Assembly (NCBI RefSeq): GCF_030247195.1 | Contig: NC_080670.1 | Location: forward strand, 208,866,546-208,930,545 | From: Topomyia yanbarensis | Lineage: Eukaryota; Arthropoda; Insecta; Diptera; Culicidae | Direction of reading: 5' to 3' | Length of the DNA: 64,000 bases | Shown here: piece after piece, positions 12,540-22,913 of the stretch | Numbering within the stretch: position 1 is the first letter of the stretch | Layout of the letters: each line of letters begins with the position of its first letter | Program-made: the position numbers and the translations under genes | The notes under the pieces: model-generated | The model's input: the letters and a program-made list of their open reading frames with translations, nothing else | What the model was told of the DNA's origin: nothing | Databases searched by the model: none

Positions 12540-12990
12540 CTGCGATATGCCCCGCTCAGATTTCGACATGAACATTGACAAGTTTGTACCTGTGTACAAA
12601 ATTTCGTGCACACGTTCATTCAGCCTCAAACATGCTTCGTCTCGATGTACAGGTTCGCCTCGAACATCGAACTCAAGCGAACGATGTGCAAACTCTATTT
12701 CAAACATTCGTGTACGTACACCGAGTGCGTACACGTGAACGATTCGCACAAGGCAAAATGAGTCAACACTAGTGATGATGAGTGTGAGAGAGAGAAAACT
12801 GCTTCCACAAACCTATGTGTACGCGCACCGTGTATGTACATGGGATTCGGTTGTGCAGGCGAACATGTGTACGTGTTTTGGTACGAACTGCCGTGTTCGA
12901 GTTCGTACACGAAGTGTGGGTTTAATATGAACACAGAACCAGAGCGAGTATTGTGTACGATGTGTCTTTGGGAAGACTGGTGCCGCTTAC
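12540..12990. repeat. Block rich in GTACAC/TACGTG words
   Basis: Within about 450 bp the words gtgtac, gtacac, cgtaca and ttcgtg recur many times on both strands, for example cgtgtacgtacaccg near 12710, gtacacgtgaacg near 12730 and gttcgtacacgaag near 12905. A short gagagagag run is also present. It may be an old inverted-repeat element or a clustered binding-site region; it does not code for a recognisable protein. Confidence 0.35.
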
Positions 12991-13030
12991 ACGGGTTTTG
13001 AAGGAAATGAAGGAACGTTTTAAAAGGCAA

Positions 13031-14270
13031 GCTAAGATTGTGACTTCAAGAAGCATCGCTCCTAAGATCCAATGAAATCAAAAGCCTCTTTTTTGCCGTT
13101 TTATCAGTGAAAAAATCGAAAGCCCGAAAACGCTTGATTATTTGTATTTCAAAATAAAAGTTTTTTGGGGCCTCTGAGACCCCTTGCCTTTTTGAGGGTT
13201 AAATGTCTACCAGTTTTCGTACAACTACTGGTGCAAGAAACTACACTATATTACAATCGAAAACATGAAAATTGGGGACTGGACGAGGGAACGTGGGTAG
13301 CCAACTCAAGTCACTTGAAGCAAACACGTTTTCTTCAGGTCTTTTATGAATTTGTGTGTGTGTAAAGCAGCAGTATTTTTTGACTGGATATTATTGATGG
13401 AAGGATTCTTTATTACCAATAAGGTGCGCTAAAGGTCTCTGCTTACGGGTTCGCCAAACATTTTTTGACTGCCCTTCAGTAATAGCAACAATGGCGGTAG
13501 TGATGCATATTCTAATGGTGATAAAATCACGAAAATTATCACTATTCCGATATCAATCCTTGTTTCAGACGTAAAAAAATCCATAGGTAAACGAAAAATA
13601 TTACTCGATGAGAAGCTCCTTGTAACCAAACTCGAAAATTTTTATACGAAGAAAGCCTCATATAAACCTTTCCTGCACGATGGAACACCTGATTATTTAA
13701 GGAAGTACGCAACGTTGGTCAAGCCAATGAAAAGTTTGATGATATCCAAAAAACGCAGTTATTGGCGCCGGCTCGTTGACGGGTAAACGAGAGAAACATC
13801 GACGAGTACTCCTAATGGATACGTGCAATCGACAAAATAACCACGGAAGCGTCAACTATTCAAACCGCTTGATATTCGATTTCGTCGATTCGATTTCGAG
13901 TGTTGTCCGTACTCCTATTCCGATACAGAAAACCTAATGCGTCTCTTCGCCTCACCACGAACAAACCACCGTTGTCGAAGGTGAAGGTTTTCTCTTGTCA
14001 GGCAGCAATAATGCCCCGGACTTAGACAAAATCAAGACCAACTTAATGAGGAATGTGCCTCCCTCTATGACAAAGTTCCTGGACAGTACCATTGTCGCCA
14101 GTGGTTGGCAGGCAAACAAAGGTCGTTATGTACATGTGTACCGGTAACTCGGCTGTCATATACTGAAGAAAACATGAAATCGAAACATTGATCTCAACTT
14201 GATAGTTGTTTCGATCAAAACGGGGTGAAATGATGATGGCACTCGCTTTTACTCTCTTACGCCAGAAATA
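13031..14270. other. Intergenic, nothing recognised
   Basis: No exon or complete element was identified. Occasional short inverted words (ggggcctctgagacccc near 13170) look incidental. Confidence 0.35.
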
Positions 14271-14275
14271 TCTCA

Positions 14276-14400
14276 AGGAAGCCACATCGAGACCTTTGAT
14301 GTTTCTATTTTACATCAACGATGTGCATCTAATACTAAAGACTTTCCGACTTTCCTTCTCCAACAATTTCAAGCCATTTTGGAATGATATGACCAATTGA
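14276..14400 (+). mobile_element. Small LINE reverse transcriptase remnant (plus strand)
   Basis: The plus strand reads QGSH, then after a frameshift PLMFLFYINDVHL. This corresponds to the PQGSHLGPLLF.LYIND block of Jockey/CR1-like reverse transcriptases. Only this motif and about 20 further codons survive. A similar but longer remnant is at 59.65-60.17 kb. Confidence 0.55.
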
Positions 14401-15827
14401 GAGCTGAAATCTCTCGAAGTATTTGAGCAAATAATAGATAATTATGGGCTTTACCCTTTCTCAGGTTAGCAAATCTCAAACAAAATGGATAAATTGTTTC
14501 TTCGCAGACCGTGGAATTGAAGTTATGGGGGCATGTACCAGGTACAGTTTTTCCAATCCGCTGTAGCCATGATGGTGATTGTAATACAACGTATTTGGGC
14601 CCCTCCGGATGTAGTACAAAAGTGGCGAAAGACAACATTTCGGGTATCTGAACGATAAATTAATTTCCGGTATGAACGTACAGTACAGTCATCATAGTTC
14701 GAAGTGGTAGAAATAGACCATAAATACTGTTCTAAGAGTCTACCGTGATTTGTTCTGTTTCACGGAATCGTACGCGTTGTTAGAATACACTTGTAGATAA
14801 TCAGTCCCCTCGTTGATAAATAATGGGTCGTTGCGCATAAACACCTGGTGCATCCTCGATCGTTCTTGTCGGAAGCAAACGAGCGCAGTAGTCATCATTT
14901 TGTTATTGTTTCAGGGTTGCACTTGTTTTGTCGTATGCAGTTTTGAATGTTCGTTAATCTGATGGCATTGTAAGGGAGGATGATTCCAATTGGACAGACA
15001 TTGCTGCAGACTGATTTCTGTGTTTGTTTGGAGCTGGTTTGACCAACTAGGGAACTAGTCCACGAGGCATTAGGTATGCGTTGGGAGGACGCATGGTATT
15101 GTCTGAGTGGAGTGATGACTTCAGTCCTGTATGAGGGTTGAGAATCGCGAGAGGGATCGAAGGTCAGTTATCGATTTTTGTCAGTCATATCAGCAGGAAG
15201 AATTTTTTGGCCAATTGTATTAATATGATAAAAGCTAAAATTTCGCAAATTCTCGGCAGCCGGTTGCTCAGAGCAATTACGGGCGATCTTTTACGCCTAA
15301 TGTTTTTTTTTGCTTTCGAAATCGGAAAAATTATGAGTTTTGAAAGACAAAGATTACCTGAATAGTGGTCGCAGGGGCAAATTTTCCCCTAAGATTGGAG
15401 AAAGAAAATGAAGCATATTTTCCCTTTAGATTGGAGTATTTTAATAATACCAAAAACATAATACTTTTCTTACAATCTACTTGATTTGCTTTACTAGTCT
15501 TCAATAGCCATAAACACTATTCAGTTACTCCTGTTTGAATATACAATACTGACACTGGTTACCTTTTAAAGTACGGCTGCGAATAACAATACATTGGTTA
15601 TGTGCATGTGTTTCATGCACTAATCCTACACAGAATCAAGTTATGATTCAATCGATACAGTAAGAGAGTGAGTGAGTATTCTTCCTAAGATGTCGGTTAA
15701 AGCAATAAATACGTTTTTTTATCTTACTGTCTAGCAGTGCATAATGAGGGGAAACAGTGAGTTTGGGGATGGAAGGAAAATGGCGATTCTAAGAGTTAAC
15801 CTACAACAATTATACATATACTAGGGT
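14401..15827. other. Intergenic, nothing recognised
   Basis: No supported feature. An 89-codon minus-strand frame (14638-14369) has no recognisable motif. The 3' UTR of the bHLH-PAS gene probably reaches into the right-hand end of this interval. Confidence 0.35.
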
Positions 15828-17820
15828 TTAGTGGTTCTCCTGAAGAATCTTCTTCGACGAAGTCTTGTTCAGCACCCGAATCACGCTGGCCCGATTAGAG
15901 ATGCTCTTCTTGCCGTTGGAAGTCTTCTTCTCCATACTGCCTTGGTTTTCGTTAGCCGAAACGCTCAGGATCGGACTACCGGCCTTCAGTCGCTGTTGCT
16001 GTCGGATGAAATCTTGAGATAGGATCAAAATACTAACTAATAAATTCTAACCTTGCTATTGCTGCACCCCTTCTCCCGCTCCAGAAGCTTATCTTTGTAC
16101 TCCAACGAATCCTTCTTCCCATCGAACATCCCCATCCCCAGTGCTCGATGGGGTGACTTGTCCAGCAGGTCCTTATGATCACCGTGCGAATGGGAATCGA
16201 TGTACGCAGCTCCCTCTGGATGAGCCCCACCGCCCATTTCCGCCGCCTTTACGTCCAGTTCGTATTCCATCGCGGCAACTGCTGCCGCCGAAGGAATCCT
16301 CTTAGTTACACTACTTTTCCCTGCACTGTGGTAATCGGTCAGGCCAATGTTCGGCATCTGCGAAATGTCCATGATTAGGTTCTCCTTCTCCGGTCGGGTG
16401 ATGATGTAGTTGACGCAGATCACCGTCTGATCGCTCATGTTCTTCGTCTGGCAGACCATCGTGCAGCAGGTTTGAATCCAGAAGTAACCGGAGTTTTTGT
16501 TTAGGATGCGGTAGAAGGGGGTTAGGACTTGGCCCTTTTGAATCACTGGAAAAGGGTAACGCATGGTTAATGGATCATTCCACTTGCGGAACTATACTTA
16601 CATTCGCTGTGACTTTTTTTCAACTTGTGCGCATCCTGCCCGTGACACAGCAGGTAGACACTCTTTCCATTCAGCTCATCGGCCGTGTAGTCCAGGAAGC
16701 TGGAGATTCTGCAAAATGCCAAAGATTTGTTCTTAAAACAGCAAACAGGAAACAAACAGGAGGAGACCTACCTGTTCTCGCAGTGAATGATCGTCAGATC
16801 GAGACTGGTCCGGAACACGAACATGTCCGACTCCAACTTTATCTCGTGCAGCGAAGGTGGCGGAAGTGCTATTCCAATCCCTACCATCCCGATCGCGGTT
16901 TGCTTATCACTGTGATCATCCGTCGAGTTGTTCCGCTTCCGCTGGTGACAAAGTAGCAGAATTACTCGATAACCGGACGACTTAAAGTGACAACCCCGTT
17001 TCGTCAGCGTAGACTTCATCCGGATGCAGAAAGCTCGATCTTCACCCTCGTAGGTTTCCCCCGGAAGTGGTTTACTTTCTTTCGCCATCTTAAGAACGGT
17101 TTTCTCCGGCGGATCGTCCGAATAGGAACTGTACGAATACTCCGAATTTTTCTTGATCCCCAACTGGTTTTCCATTTCGGCATGATCGCTCTTGTGGATG
17201 TAATCGAAGATACTGCTACCCGTCATCTCCACCTGCGAAAGTCCGAGATAGATGGAGACGGTTTCCGAGATGTACAGAAACCGGCCATCCACGCTCGTGG
17301 ACAGTGCGAATCCATCCAGCGACTGTAGAATGTGCGTTCCGAGGTGCGTTTCGAACATCTCGTTGTAACTGTACTGCGGAGTGGAATAGTTCTGAAACCC
17401 AATCGGTTCCTTGCTCCACGGAGGTACTCCACTTTCACTGAACTCCTTCAGCTTAAGGTAACTGATCGTCAACCGGATAATGGAAGCCTTATCCAGCTGA
17501 CTGGTGATGGCCGCCGGTAGGGGTAACATTTTCGCCAACTCGTAGAACTCATAATTTTCCTTACCCCGCCGGGATCGAGCCGCATCCCGGGATTTCTCCT
17601 TACGCAGCTCGATCAGGCCGGGTTCGACCGTCGCCAGATTGCTGGAGACGGCCGAATTGTGCGACTGGATCGAGGAATACGTGATCGGGCAGAAGTCCTG
17701 CCCGGACACGATCCAGGAGTGCGGGAAGCCCGAGTTGGTCATGCTCAGCGCGTTGGACATGATTTGCGACGAACGGTGGAAGTTGCTGTACTCGACCTGC
17801 AGCGAGGAGAAAGGGAACAT
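15828..17820 (-). CDS. trh: Trachealess-like bHLH-PAS transcription factor (NPAS1/3 family), 4 coding exons
   Basis: Minus-strand exons 17820-16772, 16708-16602, 16545-16052 and 15998-15828 join in frame to 606 residues. The bHLH (about 72-125) carries the basic region EKSRDAARSRRGKENYEF and the LPLPAAITSQLDKASIIRLT helix typical of the Trh/Sim/NPAS group. PAS-A spans about 160-300 (GTHILQSLDGFAL, MTGSSIFDYIH) with a Ser/Tyr-rich insert. PAS-B is about 325-430, ending near VICVNYI. Family members pair with Tango/ARNT in the nucleus; Drosophila Trh drives tracheal and salivary-duct fate. The N-terminal segment (MFPF.., HSWIVSGQDFC) matches the Trh start, supporting ATG 17820. The protein is clearly shorter than Drosophila Trh (about 1,000 residues as I recall) and lacks its long Gln-rich tail, so it may be a diverged paralogue. 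The last acceptor has an alternative 6 bases downstream (cagcaacag). Confidence 0.85.
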
Positions 17821-19058
17821 AGTGCTGGAAGGGGGAAGATGGCGTGGCGTTAGTTAGTGTTCGAGGGGCGATGGTAGAACGATACTTCATTCCAATTCAA
17901 GGCTTTGTCAGAGACTATATTAATATTAGTATTCAGGAGACTGTTCTGAGGCTCAATTCTTCATAAAGCAAAAGATGCAACTTCAACTTATTGACTAAAT
18001 GTAATTAGATAAAATTTTGGAAGGGGTAATAATATCCCCTTAGTATAAAAATGGGTACAAAAAGGGGGAAAAGATCCAGGGAACACCAACCAGAAGCTGC
18101 TTAGCAGGCTAGTAGTAGTTCCCGTCTGATCTTGGAAGTTTCAATAAATATCTAAACATTCAGTTGTTTAGAATTCTATTTCTGAACTTCTCTGATTTAT
18201 GCAATAAATTGTTGTTAATTTTATTTCAAATAAAACCCATGTAACCTGAATGTTTCGTTCTTGACAGATAAAACCCTTAAAAATTCCCGAACTAATTTAC
18301 TTTCTCAAACAATTTATCAACTTCTTCACCAACAGAAACATAATCACATGAATATGTATGGATGATGAACTACCATAATCTTTTCCCCCCAGAGGATAGG
18401 TGTAGAACGACGTGTCAATGATCAATAAATTTCATCGTTTGAAATGCCAACATCGATTTTGGAGTACTTTCTCCGAGGATGCTACTTGACTGGCGCTGCT
18501 AGTAGGCAGCCTAATTTTCACTCATAATTTATCACTAAGCTTAAAGTGTTATATTTAATAATTACAATTTTTACATTCGTTTTAAAAAAATTGCAAGTTT
18601 TACCGTTTTAAATTAGACAAAATATTACATTTAGTTTAGCGTCTAAATTAAAAAAAATTAATGCAAAATTTTTCCCATAGTAAATATTTGTTAATTAACG
18701 TTAATTCGTTAATTTTTAATAAAAATAATTTTATTTGCATGACCTAATTTTTAAAACGCACTTTGAAACTAGTACCTAAAATTTTTACGCGCCTACTTCG
18801 ATACCTAACTGCTGATTCCAAGGGAACTTTTCAACGGAAACTACCTCCGCTATCCAGTACAAAACACAACTTTTATCACAAGGCCATCTCAACTATTGAA
18901 ACAATCGTTAAAACATACCAGGGAGCCACCTCCCAAAAAAAAAAAAAAAATTGAGCCAAAAAACCCCAAAACCATTTTTCGATGTTTGCATTTTAAACCG
19001 AAAAACCAAATCAGGTTCGTCGTTTAAACGCTCTCCCTCTACGGCTAGCAATACTTAC
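17821..19058 (-). other. trh: 5' UTR intron of the trachealess-like gene
   Basis: On the minus strand a strong pyrimidine tract and acceptor (cttcccccttccag) ends at 17825, four bases before the ATG. The matching donor is gtaagt at 19058-19053. The roughly 1.2-kb intron is AT-rich. I see no exon or element in it. Confidence 0.6.
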
Positions 19059-19377
19059 GATTTCCGTTCCAATCCTCGGACCGACGATTCCACACACTTA
19101 CGACACAAAACACTACTCTCCTAATTACACTAACTATACACGAATTCGGGATCAGTGATAGGTAACAGATTTAACACCGAAAACCGACACCAAAACTACA
19201 CATTTGCTAATTGCACATTTTTCCCGAATTTGAAGCAGTAAGGGCAGCACACTGTTTAACGTTCAGCCCGCGAGCATACGAATGATGATGATGGGCTGGC
19301 TGGTTGTGATATGCGAACAGGCGATGAGTGAACCACACAATGAATCTAACGTGAACCTGTGAACGCATTCCGAACTG
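19059..19377 (-). other. trh: Non-coding first exon (5' UTR) of the trachealess-like gene
   Basis: Reading the minus strand, an initiator-like tcagt lies at 19378-19374, followed by about 315 bp of G/T-rich leader. The leader ends at 19059 in a consensus splice donor, gaaatc followed by gtaagt. It contains a very short upstream frame (ATG TGC AAT TAG). Splicing to the acceptor at 17825 is inferred from signals only. Confidence 0.5.
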
Positions 19378-19470
19378 ATAGCGCGTGAAGGGGTTCACTC
19401 TCTCTCCCTTGCTTTTGTCATCGCTTTTTCTGATTCGCCGCGCGGCATGGGAGAGTGAGAATCGATAGTC
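19374..19470 (-). promoter_or_regulatory. trh: Core promoter of the trachealess-like gene (Inr, GAGA, DRE-like)
   Basis: On the minus strand, upstream to downstream, there is tatcgat (DRE-like, near 19460), a gagagagagtg run (GAGA-factor type, near 19400) and then an initiator atcagttcgg at about 19378. No TATA box is evident. This arrangement resembles insect developmental promoters and matches the start of the inferred 5' UTR exon. Confidence 0.45.
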
Positions 19471-19839
19471 GTGCGGTTCTTGTTTTGATCGCACGTTGTC
19501 CACATCCCATTTAGTGGGAGTGAGCGGGAAGGTTAGAATCCGTGGAGCGAACATAGCAAACATAGTCTTATTGGATATGTGTATATGATTTTTAGCTGCA
19601 TTCGTTGCTGTGGAAAAGAAGGTATTCGATGTAGATGAATGATAAGCGGCCTTTACACCAGGCGCCACTAATGTTAACGTATACATCCGGTATTGGCAAT
19701 AATTTTATGGTGAAGTACTGAGGCGAGTAATGGGAAAAAAATCAAACGGAATTATCGTATTTAAGAAATTTCGTCAATTCATGTTTCGCTATATATTTTT
19801 GCTTTAAAAGAATCGGCCTGTTACAATTCGCTCAAACTT

Positions 19840-20100
19840 TCAAGATTTTTTCCGAGGCCCGGAGGGCCAAGTCTTATATACCAATCGACTCAGCTCGACG
19901 ATTTGGGACAATGTCTGTGTGTGTGTATGTAACGGACAAATTCTCATTCGTGTTTCTCAGCAATGGCTGAACCGATCTTATCCAAACCAATTTTAAATGA
20001 AAGAACTAAAAAACAGTATGAACGCTATTAATTTGTTTTTGATTCTGATATTTAGTTTCCAAGATATGAATGTTTGAATGCGTAAAAATGGCGTTTTCGC
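19840..20100 (+). repeat. Dispersed culicine-type repeat, copy A
   Basis: Contains ccgaggcccggagggcc, ccaatcgactcagctcgac, a tgtgtgtgtgtatg run, then ctcagcaatggctgaacc and aaatgaaagaac. Related copies lie at 21340-21860 and about 22005-22070. I associate this pattern with an abundant interspersed mosquito repeat, which supports the organism call. Boundaries are approximate. Confidence 0.55.
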
Positions 20101-20833
20101 AGTTTTTTTTTAAATTATCTGCCGAAATTGACAATATAGATTAAAAATTTATGTTTTAGACAGCTTTAACGAATACCTTTCGAACAAGCTATAGATTGTT
20201 GAAATCGGACTATTATCAAAAGAGATATTTAACATTAAATGCGGACGAAAGATTTTTATCATTTCCCATTGCCAGAAATATGACCAAAAACATGTAATCT
20301 ATTATTAACGTCAAAACGGCTTATTTAAGGTCAATAGTATCTTCGGAGAATTTAATGGAGGCAATATTCCCTTTCTTTTGGTATTGTGCTTTTGCTGATT
20401 AATCCTCCTATGAGTGAGATATTTTCACAAATTTTCTTGGAAGTGATTATATCGAAATGATGCGTTCAGCAAATTTGTAGCTCTTACTTTTGCGAATAAC
20501 TTTACTGAAAACTTCAAATATCTATTTTGAATATTTTAAAAGTTATGGCTTGTTGTTTGTGGATTACTGTTTGTCGCCTATTTATTGTTCAATATAGTAA
20601 TAATCCATTGAAATAAGCTAAACATTATTTCGATAAAACGAATTTCGTATTTCATTTTACTATCTACAACCGCTAGAAATAATCACCGAACACTTCCAAG
20701 TTGTCTGGAAGGAACTTGATAACTTATCAATACAAAAATGTTCATTTGTGCGAACCTTCTGACTGCAATTTTTCTAACTTGTAACTATCGGATCGATCTA
20801 AAACATATCGGAAAATGAAAAGCGAAATAAATA
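20101..20833. other. Intergenic, nothing recognised
   Basis: AT-rich sequence, probably the tail of the dispersed repeat or older debris. No coding signal. Confidence 0.3.
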
Positions 20834-21339
20834 ACTCCAAGCAACGGCGTAGCCAAGATAAGGTTTAGGGGTTTAACACCATACAACCCCCCCCCCTCCC
20901 CTCACCACACCAAAAAAAAAAATTGGATTGAAGTTGAAAATGTATTGACGCAGACTGATTTAATTCAATATTACAATAACAATTATCTGATCCGTAGATT
21001 GATATCCTGTTGTTGTAAACATCAGGAGGATTTTTGGTAAATTGTCGGAATGGGGTCCTGATATGTAATTGATCTATTGGTCTTGATTTCACAGTTGTCT
21101 AATAGCATCAATATCAAATTCCTGCCTGAAAACATTCCAATAGAAAATTCCAGAGTTCTGTAATCAATCATAATCCTCAGATTTATTTTAAAATTGAGCT
21201 CGCTTTTGTAGAGAGGTACTGTAATAAGGGTCTTTATTTAATAGGAAGCGAAGTTAAAATTGATTTAATGTCTATGAAACATAGAACTGCTCACCAAAAA
21301 AATGCATAACTTTCAACATTTGCTAAAAATGTTTTTGCC

Positions 21340-21860
21340 TTTCTCATTCACTCTAAAATTCGTCAATCTAATCTCGACCCGAGAGCCGAGTGTCATATGC
21401 CAATCGACTGAGTTCGTCGAGATCGGAAAATGTCTGTGTGTGTATGTACACAGAAAAAAAATATTGGTAAAAGTAAAAGTGTTCCGCTCTTAGCAAAAAA
21501 CAACCAACGCCTACTATTGGGTTGAAAGTAAAACTTTTAAATTAATGAAGAATAATAATCAAAATAAAAGTTTTCCTTTTAATTCAATGAAGAATTTTAA
21601 TCCCAATAATAATTTTATTGTCAAACTAAGAGTATGCGTTGGTTGTTTTTGCTAAGAGGTAAAAGCTTTAATTTTTACCAATATTTTTTTCTGTGTGTAT
21701 GTGGGAAAAAATGAGACCTCTGTTTCTCAGAGATGGCTGGACCGATTTGCACAAAGTTAGTCTCAAATGAAAGCTACAACCTTCCCATCGGCTGCTATTG
21801 AATTTTTTATTGATTGGACTTCCGGTTCCGGAGTTACGAGTTCAAGAGTGCAATCACACA
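21340..21860 (+). repeat. Dispersed culicine-type repeat, copy B (split by a MITE)
   Basis: Shares ccgagagccgagtgtcat, ccaatcgactgagttcg and a tgtgtgtgtatg run with copy A. It is interrupted at 21449-21695 by an inverted-repeat element and resumes with ctcagagatggctggacc and aaatgaaagctac. A shorter piece (cggcccggagggag, near 22050) marks a third copy. Confidence 0.55.
21449..21695. mobile_element. 247-bp MITE with ~60-bp terminal inverted repeats
   Basis: The left end starts cacagaaaaaaaatattgg and continues through ctcttagcaaaaaacaacc. The right end is its inverse, gttggttgtttttgctaag then ccaatatttttttctgtg. Inverted repeats extend about 60 bp on each side. Flanking tgtatgta (21441-21448) and tgtatgtg (21696-21703) match at 7 of 8 positions, an apparent 8-bp target duplication, although the target is a TG-rich simple repeat, which weakens that inference. 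There is no coding capacity. It is nested inside dispersed-repeat copy B and the larger hAT-like element. Confidence 0.8.
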
Positions 21861-22913
21861 GCAAATTCCCATATAAACTGGAATGAAAAATTTTCAAAAT
21901 CAAATTTGTATTTTTGATGCCAAATGACTTTAAAATGCATGAAACATTGAGATGTTTGACAAAAATTGACTTTTTTGGACTTTGGTACATTTTTGTCTTT
22001 CTCATATAGAAAGGTTATGCAATCACTCTAAAAATCGACAATCATACCGGCCCGGAGGGAGTATGCAGTGAGGGGTTGCTACTTTAAAATTAAAACTAGT
22101 TTAAAATTTCTTAACAAGTTGAAAATTTTTGGCAGGACCTGGACCTCCCGGATCTTTCTCCATGATCCGCCGCTGGTTTCAAGCGATGTTTCAGTATCAC
22201 ATAGTATCTCAAGATCGTGGCTGTCGATCCATTGTATGTATGTGCAAATCGTACTGAACATGTAATATTAATTTCCACCATTGTATTGAACATAACCAGC
22301 CATGGAATCGTAGTCTGGAGAAATGAGACAAGCACAATTGCACCACTAGGTGGATTAAACAGGTTTTTATTTTGAGAATGCGTCGAGTTGAGACGAAAAC
22401 GTAATATGACTAATAACGAGGATAACACTTTCCGAATGTAGAGAGAAATTTATGAAAAATGACGATTTCCATTCGATTCTAGCAGGTTCTGATAGATTTT
22501 GATGAGCATTTGATTTTTGTTGTATGACCAATTATATGTATAGGTCAAATGTTTAAAAACAGTAATTTAAGGTCAAGATAGCATCATTTTGAAACCGCCA
22601 ATTTCGGAGGTTTAGTATCTTCGATGAGTTTTACAAACGTTAAACAGCGCATCATTTGATAAAATAATTTTGACGCTATATCGTCCAAGAAGTATTTATG
22701 GTGAATTTTCTCAGGTTAATATTCACGACTACAATAATGTCTCAACAAATTCGCTAAAGACACGAACTCTGTTACTATTTTCTGAAAAATTAATTTTGCA
22801 TAATTTTAAAACTTCAAAAATTACGGTTTCGGAATTATGCCGTTTGGACAGTATGATTGATTTTCACCAAACCCCCACCAAACCGAATTTCTGGCTACGC
22901 CGCTGACTTCAAG

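Larger units (their letters stand above)
20842..22905. mobile_element. hAT-like non-autonomous DNA element with 8-bp target duplication
   Basis: The left end is caacggcgtagcca (20842-20855). The right end is tggctacgccgctg, ending at 22905. They are inverted copies differing at one position in 14, and subterminal GGTTT/GGGG stretches also match. Flanks are actccaag (20834-20841) and acttcaag (22906-22913), a 7/8 match consistent with an 8-bp hAT target duplication. The 2,064-bp interior has no transposase and contains dispersed-repeat sequence and a nested MITE. Ends of the form CAGnGGCGTAGCCA are, to my knowledge, widespread among hAT elements. Confidence 0.7.

Noticed and set aside
17600..17890. 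Minus-strand 96-codon frame and plus-strand frames over the trachealess-like first coding exon
   Set aside because: Alternative-frame shadows of the bHLH-PAS coding sequence.
19207..19686. 159-codon minus-strand frame upstream of the trachealess-like gene
   Set aside because: It overlaps the inferred core promoter and 5' UTR exon, has no recognisable domain and is rich in His and Ser; more likely non-coding.
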